This document shows positions 25,552 to 32,005 of a stretch of 32,005 nucleotides of DNA, in pieces. The DNA is from Akkermansiaceae bacterium. Lineage in GTDB: Bacteria; Verrucomicrobiota; Verrucomicrobiia; Verrucomicrobiales; Akkermansiaceae. The first letter of the stretch is position 1; each line of letters starts with the position of its first letter. The notes beneath the pieces were generated by a model, which was not told the DNA's origin, did not search any database, and was given only the letters and a program-made list of their open reading frames with translations. Where the stretch lies: NCBI GenBank assembly GCA_017857425.1, contig JAFMDE010000009.1, positions 1 through 32,005 on the forward strand. Reading direction: 5' to 3'. The position numbers and the translations under genes were made by a program.

Positions 25552-28410
25552 CTACTTTTTCTGCTGAGGAATAATCTCGAAGCGGATGGTGTTGTCTTGG
25601 CCGAGGTATTGTTTGGCGAGGGCATTGATTTCATCCAGCTTGATGTTGGCGTAATCAGCATCGCGGTTGCGCGCCCAGTCGACCCGGTAGGGTTGCTCTT
25701 GAGATTGAGACATAACCGTGCTTAGCCAGTAGGAGTTTTGACGCAGGGATTTTTTGAGCTCGCTTAAACGAGGTTCGAGCGCACGGGTGAGCTCGTCCTG
25801 GGTGGCTCCTTCTTTGGCGAGCTTGTCGGCGATCTCAATGATGATCTTACCGACGCGCTCGGCTTGTTCCGGTTTGCCAGGGGAGACGGCAAGTAAGTAG
25901 CCGAGATCCTTGTAGGTATCACTAGGTTGAAAGCCGGCATATGGGCTGTATGCTTCGCCGAGTTCTTCCCGGATTTTCTCACGCATGCGGTTGGAGAGGA
26001 TTGTGCTAAGCACGCTGAGACGGCGGGTGGTGCCGATGCTTTCCTTGTCCATTCCTGTGGCTTTCCATGTGACGACAGCCATGCCGGTGGGAATGCGGCT
26101 TTCAAAGGTGTAGCGTTTAACCAACGGGGGTACGGGCAGGTTGGCGAGTGTGCGTAGTTCAATATAGTCAGGCTTGGTGGCACTGCGTTTGGGCAAGGCG
26201 CCGATGGTGCGAGCGAGGATGGGGATGGTTTGTTCGATTTCAAGGTCACCAACGATGGAGAGCTCTAGGTAGTCGTTTTTGAGAGCCGGGATGACCCAGG
26301 AGCGGATGTCCTCGGTGCTGAGGGCTTGAGCTTGTTCGAGGGTGGGGAAGATAAAGCGTGCATCGTTGCCGCGCAGCAGGGCGGTCATCTCTGATTGAGC
26401 ACCTGCAGGGGTGTGCTTCATTTGGGAGAAGATAGAGGGTAACTCGGCTTTGAACATACGCTCGCCCTCGGGGCGCAGGCCAGCGTCGGTGAGGTAGGCA
26501 CAAAGGAGCTGAAGCTGTAGTTCGAGGTCCTCAGGTGTGGTGGAGCCTGAGAGGCTGAATGACTCTTCACCAACATGGAAGCTGATGTTGGCATTGCGCC
26601 CGGCGAGGATACGCTCGAGGTCGTCTGAGCTGTGTTTGGCCAAGCCTCCTGCTTTGAAAGCCGAGGTGGCAAAGAGGTCGAGACCAGATTTGTCTTTGGG
26701 CATGGTGAGCTTGCCCGCGCCAATACGTGCGGTGACTGTGACCGAGTTTTTATCAAAGTCGGTTTTCTTGAGGTTGCACTTACAGCCATTGTGGAAGCTC
26801 ACTTGGGTAATGTCCATATCCTCGATACGGGACTGCTTGGCGACGGCGCCTGGCTTGCCGAAGTCTGTGTAAGCAAAGCTGGCTGTGGCCTTTTTCTCAG
26901 GTGGGCTGACTTCGCTTAAGATGCTTTTGTGGTAGAGTCTGTTGAGGGTCTCATCGGCATTGTCCAGAGCTGTATTGGTGGTAAGTACTAAGGTGATGTC
27001 CTCGGTATCCCAGAATTCCTTCAATGCCTGGTGGCAGGTTTCCGGGGTGATTGATGAGATGTTTTCCTGCAGGATGGCAAGATCGTCTGCAGGGGTTGAA
27101 AAAACCGCATCCTTGTGCACGTGTCTGGCCAGTGAGGATGCGAGGTCGTTGGTTTTGCGGCTTGGCTCGGCCTTGACAGAGAGCTCGTAGGAGTTGATCA
27201 GGTTTGCTTTGATTTCCTCCAGCTCAGCTTCAGTGAAACCATGCTGGATAGCACGGCGAAGTTCTTGCTCGAGTATGGGCAGTGCGGCCTGCCAGTTGTG
27301 ATCTTTGGCATCCACGGAGATACCGCCTATTTTGGTGAATTTAAAAAGATCGTAGTTGTAGGCATTACCACTGGTGATCGGAGAATTCTCTTTCTTGGCG
27401 AGAATCGAGAAGCGGCGGCTAAGTATCGAGTGGGCGAGCTTGAGCGGCAGTTTTTCTGCGCGGTTCGCCACGGTGTCGATTTTTTGTTCGAAGGGTTTGA
27501 TGACGGTAAGGGTGAGGTCTGTGGTAGCGACTTCCTTGTCCGCCATGGCGAGGGTTTTGAAACCATGCCCACTGGGGAGCTTGCCAAGATCAGGGAATTT
27601 GACCTCGTTTTCGGGGGTTTCCATGCTGCCGAAGGTGGCGATGATTCTCTGCTCAGCCTCCTGAGGGTCAAAGTCACCGACGTAGACAAAGGTCATTCGG
27701 CTAGGGTTATAATAATCTCGGTAAAAGTCGGTGAAGGCGGAGCGGGGGGCGGACTTGATGATTTCCTCAGTGCCGATGGGGAAGCGTTTTGCTAGTAGGG
27801 CGTCAGGCAGCAGGGCATCGAATTGCTTTTCCATGAGGCGCATCTGCACGGAGTCGCGTGAGGTTTTTTCCGAGAGGATGACCCCGCGCTCTTTGTCGAT
27901 CTCGGATTCGAGTAGAAAGGCTCCGTCACCAAAGTCGCGCATAACATCAAAGCCGAGCTTGAGTGTATCGGATTCGTTGTTAGGTAAGTCGAGCATGTAG
28001 ACGGTTTCATCAAATGAGGTGTAGGCATTTGCGTGGGCGCCAAAGGCGATACCAAGCCTCTGCATTTGTGGAATGAGTTTGCTGGCATCGGGGAAGTTCT
28101 TGGAGCCGTTAAAGACCATGTGCTCGAGAAAGTGAGCGACTCCACGCTGATCATCGCGCTCCATCAAGGATCCGGCGGCGATGTGCAGCCTCATGCTAAC
28201 TCTTCCCGGAGGCTGCTGATTGCCTAAGACGATGTAGCGCATGCCGTTGTCGAGCGTGCCATAGACAGCTCTTGAGTCTGCCTTGATGTCACTTTGCTGA
28301 TGAGCCCAGCCAGCTGTGGCTGAGTGAACGCTTTCCTTGGCTAATCCGACAGGTGAAAAAATGAGGCTGAGCGCTGCCAGGGTGACATGCAAATAAGGTA
28401 GTGACTTCAT
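25552..28410 (-). CDS. Exported M16 (pitrilysin/insulinase-type) zinc peptidase
   Basis: 952 residues from ATG 28410. The ORF track starts at 28518, but MKSLPYLHVTLAALSLIF gives a proper signal peptide. The N-terminal M16 half has the inverted zinc motif HFLEH (H93, E96, H97) with the third ligand E174 (DKERGVILSEK) 77 residues on. The C-terminal half repeats the fold without HxxEH (SGLDLFATSAFKAGG), as usual for single-chain M16 enzymes, and ends with the R/Y-type substrate region (EELGEAYSPYAGF). It probably degrades peptides in the periplasm. Divergent from sucC across 152 bp. Confidence 0.93.
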   Translation of the reverse strand: MKSLPYLHVTLAALSLIFSPVGLAKESVHSATAGWAHQQSDIKADSRAVYGTLDNGMRYIVLGNQQPPGRVSMRLHIAAGSLMERDDQRGVAHFLEHMVFNGSKNFPDASKLIPQMQRLGIAFGAHANAYTSFDETVYMLDLPNNESDTLKLGFDVMRDFGDGAFLLESEIDKERGVILSEKTSRDSVQMRLMEKQFDALLPDALLAKRFPIGTEEIIKSAPRSAFTDFYRDYYNPSRMTFVYVGDFDPQEAEQRIIATFGSMETPENEVKFPDLGKLPSGHGFKTLAMADKEVATTDLTLTVIKPFEQKIDTVANRAEKLPLKLAHSILSRRFSILAKKENSPITSGNAYNYDLFKFTKIGGISVDAKDHNWQAALPILEQELRRAIQHGFTEAELEEIKANLINSYELSVKAEPSRKTNDLASSLARHVHKDAVFSTPADDLAILQENISSITPETCHQALKEFWDTEDITLVLTTNTALDNADETLNRLYHKSILSEVSPPEKKATASFAYTDFGKPGAVAKQSRIEDMDITQVSFHNGCKCNLKKTDFDKNSVTVTARIGAGKLTMPKDKSGLDLFATSAFKAGGLAKHSSDDLERILAGRNANISFHVGEESFSLSGSTTPEDLELQLQLLCAYLTDAGLRPEGERMFKAELPSIFSQMKHTPAGAQSEMTALLRGNDARFIFPTLEQAQALSTEDIRSWVIPALKNDYLELSIVGDLEIEQTIPILARTIGALPKRSATKPDYIELRTLANLPVPPLVKRYTFESRIPTGMAVVTWKATGMDKESIGTTRRLSVLSTILSNRMREKIREELGEAYSPYAGFQPSDTYKDLGYLLAVSPGKPEQAERVGKIIIEIADKLAKEGATQDELTRALEPRLSELKKSLRQNSYWLSTVMSQSQEQPYRVDWARNRDADYANIKLDEINALAKQYLGQDNTIRFEIIPQQKK

Positions 28411-28500
28411 GTAGTTGTATAATTCACTCAATAAGCGCTCATAGCCAAGCGGATTGTCTGATTTATTTGGCGTCGGCGTTGATATTTGCTCATTAGCACC

Positions 28501-28529
28501 TTGACCCCTTGCATGCATCCTCCTAGCTT
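28501..28529 (+). promoter_or_regulatory. Possible sigma-70 promoter of sucCD
   Basis: TTGACC and TAGCTT are separated by 17 bp, about 35-60 bp before the sucC ATG. The -35 is good and the -10 is weak (T, A and final T conserved). Confidence 0.3.
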
Positions 28530-28562
28530 CCCGACGTCCGCGCTTATGCTGCGCATTATGTC

Positions 28563-29759
28563 ATGAATATCCACGAATATCAGGCGAAGGAGTTGTTTGA
28601 AAAATACGACGTTGCCAGTCCTAATGGACAGGTAGCCGGAACAGCTGAAGAGGCGGAAGCCGCAGCTCGCGCCATTATTGCTAATGGTGGGGGCAAACAA
28701 TTGGTCATCAAAGCTCAGGTCCACGCAGGTGGCCGAGGTAAGGGGACTTTTAAGAACGGTTTCCAGGGAGGGGTTCACCTCGTTGAGAATCCTGAACAGG
28801 TCGCTGAGTTTGCTGAAAAAATGATTGGGCAAACACTCGTCACCAAGCAAACGGGTGAAGAGGGTAAGTTGGTTAGCAAAGTCATGATCGCGGAGGCTGT
28901 TGATATTGAACGTGAACTCTATCTCGCCATTCTGATGGACCGCGAAACTTGTCGTCCTGTGATTGTTGCCAGCACTGAGGGCGGTATGGATATCGAGGAG
29001 GTTGCAGAGAGCACACCTGATAAAATCGTCAGACAATTCATTCACCCATTGGCAGGCCTGCAAGGCTACGAAGTTCGCAAGCTTGCCAAGGCGCTGAAAC
29101 TTACCGGTGATCAGGCCAAGCAATTTGGTAAGCTGATCAAGAATCTCTATTCGCTGTTTTTGAAATCTGACTGTTCGATGGTTGAGATTAACCCGCTGGT
29201 GGTTACTCCTGATGGCGATATCCTAGCACTCGATGCTAAGTTCGGTTTCGATGACAACGCCCTTTACCGCCATCCCGACATTGTCGCATACCGTGACACG
29301 GATGAGGAAGACCCTCGTGAGGTAGAAGCATCTAAGTTTGACCTCAACTATATCGGCTTAGACGGTAACATTGCCTGTCTCGTGAACGGAGCGGGTCTCG
29401 CCATGGCGACCATGGACATCATCAAGCATTACGGTGGTGATCCTGCCAACTTTCTCGACGTAGGAGGTGGAGCAAGCAAGGAGCAAGTATCGGCAGCCTT
29501 TAAAATCATCCTCGGTGATCCCAATGTAAAGGGCATCCTGGTTAATATCTTCGGTGGCATCATGCAATGTGACATCATTGCCGAGGGTATCCTAGCAGCG
29601 GCGAAAGAAACCGGTTTGAGTATCCCTCTGATTGTTCGCCTCGAGGGAACGAATGTCGCCCAAGGTCGCGAGTTGATCGCCAATTCAGACCTTGATGTTA
29701 TCACTGCTGAAAGTCTTAACGACGCAGCTCAAAAAGCTGTCGCAGCTGTCAGCGCTTAA
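28563..29759 (+). CDS. sucC: Succinyl-CoA synthetase, ADP/GDP-forming, beta subunit
   Basis: Nucleotide-binding half of the TCA-cycle enzyme that couples succinyl-CoA cleavage to ATP or GTP formation. 398 residues. The N-terminal ATP-grasp [65 protein letters not shown] and [10 protein letters not shown] are all conserved. No Shine-Dalgarno. sucD begins 25 bp after the stop. Confidence 0.98.
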   Translation: MNIHEYQAKELFEKYDVASPNGQVAGTAEEAEAAARAIIANGGGKQLVIKAQVHAGGRGKGTFKNGFQGGVHLVENPEQVAEFAEKMIGQTLVTKQTGEEGKLVSKVMIAEAVDIERELYLAILMDRETCRPVIVASTEGGMDIEEVAESTPDKIVRQFIHPLAGLQGYEVRKLAKALKLTGDQAKQFGKLIKNLYSLFLKSDCSMVEINPLVVTPDGDILALDAKFGFDDNALYRHPDIVAYRDTDEEDPREVEASKFDLNYIGLDGNIACLVNGAGLAMATMDIIKHYGGDPANFLDVGGGASKEQVSAAFKIILGDPNVKGILVNIFGGIMQCDIIAEGILAAAKETGLSIPLIVRLEGTNVAQGRELIANSDLDVITAESLNDAAQKAVAAVSA

Positions 29760-29784
29760 TTCTCAACCTTAAACTTATTTTATT

Positions 29785-30675
29785 ATGTCAATTCTAGTTG
29801 ATGAAAACACCAAGGTGCTCGTGCAGGGCATCACCGGAGGCTTTGGCGGCAAACATGCCCAGCTAAGCCTCGACTATGGCACTCAAATCGTCGCCGGCGT
29901 GACTCCAGGAAAAGGAGGTCAGATCTTTGGTGAGAAGACTCCTGTCTTCGATACCTGTGCAGAGGCCGCCCAAGAAACCGGAGCCACGGTTTCCGCGATC
30001 TTCGTGCCACCTCCGTTTGCTGCAGACGCCATTTTAGAGGCTGTTGATGCTGAGCTCGATCTCGTTGTCTGTATCACGGAAGGAATTCCAGTGGCAGATA
30101 TGATGCGTGTGAAGGAAATCATGAGGGGTAGTAAGACTCGTCTGATTGGCCCTAACTGCCCGGGTATTGTTACTCCAGGTCGCGGTGAAGATTCTCACGG
30201 TGGCTGCCGCATCGGTATTGCTCCAGGTTACATTCATAAGCGAGGTAACGTAGGCGTTGTTTCCCGCTCAGGCACACTCACCTATGAGGCCGTTTATCAG
30301 CTTACTGAGCTCGGCTACGGCCAGAGCACTTGTGTCGGTATCGGTGGAGATCCCATCAATGGAACTTCACACCTCGATGTGTTGAAAATGTTTAACGATG
30401 ACCCTGAGACGGAGGCAATTATCATGATCGGTGAGATCGGTGGTAACGCTGAGGCCGAGGCTGCCCGCTGGGCAAAAGACAACTGCTCTAAGCCGATTGC
30501 TGGTTTCATTGCCGGTGCTACGGCGCCTCCAGGTCGCCGCATGGGACACGCAGGTGCTATTGTTGGTGGTGCTGACGACACAGCAGAGGCAAAAAAAGCC
30601 ATTCTCGCAGAGTGCGGTATTGCGGTGTCAGAGACTCCCTCAGACATGGGCAAGACGCTAGTGGCGATGCTTTAA
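29785..30675 (+). CDS. sucD: Succinyl-CoA synthetase, alpha subunit
   Basis: CoA-binding half of the enzyme, carrying the phosphohistidine. 296 residues. [19 protein letters not shown] at the N-terminus, the CoA-binding Rossmann part, [22 protein letters not shown], and [13 protein letters not shown] with the phosphorylated H255 are present. The leader TTAAACTTATTTTATT has no Shine-Dalgarno. It forms a pair with sucC, closed by an intrinsic terminator 56 bp downstream. Confidence 0.98.
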   Translation: MSILVDENTKVLVQGITGGFGGKHAQLSLDYGTQIVAGVTPGKGGQIFGEKTPVFDTCAEAAQETGATVSAIFVPPPFAADAILEAVDAELDLVVCITEGIPVADMMRVKEIMRGSKTRLIGPNCPGIVTPGRGEDSHGGCRIGIAPGYIHKRGNVGVVSRSGTLTYEAVYQLTELGYGQSTCVGIGGDPINGTSHLDVLKMFNDDPETEAIIMIGEIGGNAEAEAARWAKDNCSKPIAGFIAGATAPPGRRMGHAGAIVGGADDTAEAKKAILAECGIAVSETPSDMGKTLVAML

Positions 30676-30730
30676 GCTCGCAGTGACGGTTCACTGGCAA
30701 CTAGCCAGCCTGACTAGTTCAATCAATTTC

Positions 30731-30765
30731 AAGCGTTCGTAACTCAGTGTTGCGGGCGCTTTTTT
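30731..30765 (+). terminator. Intrinsic terminator after sucD
   Basis: AAGCGTTCGTAAC pairs with GTTGCGGGCGCTT (13 bp including G-U pairs) around TCAGT, followed by T5. Confidence 0.85.
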
Positions 30766-30791
30766 GTCATCAGCTGAATGATGTGCTAGCT

Positions 30792-30828
30792 ACAGAATGG
30801 CTATAAGAAGCACAGAATGGCTATAAGA
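30792..30828. repeat. 17-bp direct repeat across the mgtE stop codon
   Basis: ACAGAATGGCTATAAGA occurs at 30792-30808 and 30812-30828, a 20-bp period. On the minus strand the upstream copy contains the last codons and the TAG stop of mgtE, so the other copy lies just after the gene. It looks like a recent tandem duplication. Confidence 0.75.
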
Positions 30829-32005
30829 TGGCCTGGGCAGCTGTGAAGTAGATCACCATGCCGGAGATATCAACGAGGGTAGTAATAGCGGGGGCCGCGA
30901 CGACGGCGGGGTCAAGTTTGATGGCGCGCGCTCCAAGAGGGAGTAAAGCTCCAGAGAGGGTGGAGGTGGTGATCTGGGCTCCGAGGGCAACAGATACGGC
31001 AAGGGCAAAGGTGCTCATGGCGATGTTTTCGGGCAAAGGAGGATTAAAGACAGGCAGGACGAAGAGGGTGATCAGAGCGATGCAACAGCCAAGGGTCGCC
31101 CCCAGAAAAATCCCGAGGAAAAGCTCCTTAGTGATCACTTTAGCCGTGGATCCAGCTTCCAACTCACCTAGTGACATGGCACGAATAACCATGGTGGCAG
31201 CTTGGCCTCCAGTATTTCCGCCAGCAGCGACAACCATTGGTAGGTAGAGGGCGAGAAGATAGATGCTGCTGAGCATATGTTCAAAGCGCAGCATCACATA
31301 ACCTGAAGAGATAGCGAGAAGGGCCAGAACCAAAAGCCATGGAAAGCGGCGCTTGAAGTGGGTAGCGACAGAGGTGTTAAGATAGGTTTGCTCCGATTGC
31401 TCACCGGCGATACCTGACATTTTCTCGATATCCTCTGTGGATTCCTCTTCGATGATTTCGAGCACGTCATCGTGGGTAATGACACCAAGCAGGTGGTCAT
31501 ACTCGTCAACAACAGGCAGCAAGGTCATGTCATATTTAGTGAACATTTGGGCGGCCTCTTCTTGGTCTGTGCTGGCGAGAATAAAGAGGTCAGCCTGATC
31601 CATGATATCTTCGACCAAGGTGTCCCATGAGTTGAAGGCGAGCTCGCGCAAACGGATTTTTCCTCTGAGGCGCCCATCTTCATCAACCACGTAAATACGG
31701 GCGAGCGATTCAGCAGAGTCCTTATATTCACGTAGAACTTCGAGAGCTTCTTTGACCGTAGCGCCAAGGCTGATGCGCGCAGCATGTGTAGTCATCCTAC
31801 CGCCAGCCGTGTCTTCCTCGTAGCGCATTAAGCTACGCGTGGTTTCTTGCTGCTCAGGCTTGAGCATCGCGAGGTAACGCTTGCGCGCTTCTGTGCTGAC
31901 ATCTTGAAGGATGTCAGTACGGTCATCATCGACGAGCTTACCTAAGATCTCACGCTGAGCACTTTCATCGAAGCGCTCTAAGGTCTCTTCAATCAGAGCA
32001 TCAGG
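30821..32005 (-). CDS. mgtE: MgtE-family magnesium transporter (N-terminus cut by the window edge)
   Basis: The ORF track stops at a Met at 31867, but the frame stays open to the window end (for example LIETLERFDESAQREILGKL), so the gene enters from outside. Visible order: part of the MgtE N-domain (helical, AQREILGKLVDDD, EDTAGGRMTT), two CBS domains (about ARISLGATVKEAL to DVLEIIEEES), the plug helix, then five membrane segments including LYLPMVVAAGGNTGGQAATM, the conserved pore segment, ending DISGMVIYFTAAQAIL. It is a Mg2+ channel gated by cytosolic Mg2+ through the N and CBS domains. It converges on sucD. Confidence 0.95.
   Translation of the reverse strand, partial: PDALIEETLERFDESAQREILGKLVDDDRTDILQDVSTEARKRYLAMLKPEQQETTRSLMRYEEDTAGGRMTTHAARISLGATVKEALEVLREYKDSAESLARIYVVDEDGRLRGKIRLRELAFNSWDTLVEDIMDQADLFILASTDQEEAAQMFTKYDMTLLPVVDEYDHLLGVITHDDVLEIIEEESTEDIEKMSGIAGEQSEQTYLNTSVATHFKRRFPWLLVLALLAISSGYVMLRFEHMLSSIYLLALYLPMVVAAGGNTGGQAATMVIRAMSLGELEAGSTAKVITKELFLGIFLGATLGCCIALITLFVLPVFNPPLPENIAMSTFALAVSVALGAQITTSTLSGALLPLGARAIKLDPAVVAAPAITTLVDISGMVIYFTAAQAIL

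Noticed and set aside
27241-27795. 184-codon plus-strand ORF over the M16 protease
   Set aside because: Antisense shadow; the M16 motifs on the minus strand are conserved.
28428-29123. 231-codon minus-strand ORF over sucC
   Set aside because: Antisense shadow of sucC; no recognisable domain.

Overview
The window looks like chromosomal DNA of a free-living Verrucomicrobiota bacterium, probably of the marine Verrucomicrobiales type. The main pointers are a giant secreted SGNH / membrane-bound-dehydrogenase / HEAT / CxxCH protein of the Pirellula-Verrucomicrobium kind, a nickel superoxide dismutase, monofunctional hisI, a small Trx-like protein with an SHD1-like tail, and almost no Shine-Dalgarno sequences in front of start codons. 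Base composition is moderate. I see no rRNA, tRNA, CRISPR, insertion sequence or phage gene. Most genes are core housekeeping genes.

Layout. 1-2.5 kb: 3' part of nth (+), then sodN and argH (both -). 2.7-6.5 kb: the giant secreted dehydrogenase/cytochrome protein and a Fur-family regulator (both -). 6.5-8.35 kb: a small lipoprotein, fabG and sixA (+). 8.3-10.2 kb: a phosphodiester-glycosidase lipoprotein and an ArsR-methyltransferase regulator (-). The regulator is divergent from the metK-ahcY pair (10.3-12.96 kb, +), which ends in a strong intrinsic terminator. 13.1-13.8 kb: a secreted thioredoxin-like gene interrupted by an in-frame TGA. 13.9-16.6 kb: an M29-like peptidase and rpoN (-). 16.9-18.1 kb: an NupG-like MFS transporter (+). 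18.1-21.1 kb: dnaB, an AT-rich DnaA-box-like region, serB and hisI (-). 21.3-25.5 kb: a probable + strand cluster of a Prc-like protease, yggS, a DUF971 gene and an esterase. 25.5-28.4 kb: an M16 protease (-). 28.6-30.7 kb: sucC-sucD with terminator (+). 30.8 kb to the end: mgtE (-), cut by the window edge.

Most interesting item. The TGA in the thioredoxin-like gene sits exactly at the first cysteine position of the CGPC active site (reads U-G-P-C). It is followed at the right distance by a hairpin that fits the bacterial SECIS rules, and the same frame continues for 165 codons with a typical cis-Pro motif and C-terminal domain. I read this as an unannotated selenoprotein. A gene caller would split it into two ORFs or call it a pseudogene.

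Other notable signals are: a perfect sigma-54 (-24/-12) promoter reading into rpoN itself, followed by five TGCATCC-type repeats at about 22-nt spacing in the leader; a second sigma-54-type promoter before the small lipoprotein; a cluster of TTATTCACA DnaA boxes in AT-rich DNA next to dnaB (possible oriC or DnaA-controlled promoter); and a Ni-SOD whose His1 would be exposed by signal peptidase rather than by SodX.

How genes fit together. metK and ahcY form the SAM/SAH half of the methyl cycle, and the divergent ArsR-methyltransferase protein is the obvious candidate sensor. sucC-sucD supply succinyl-CoA synthetase. dnaB is the replicative helicase beside the DnaA-box region. Several products (Ni-SOD, the giant cytochrome protein, selenoprotein, Prc, esterase, M16 protease, two lipoproteins) carry export signals and act in the envelope.
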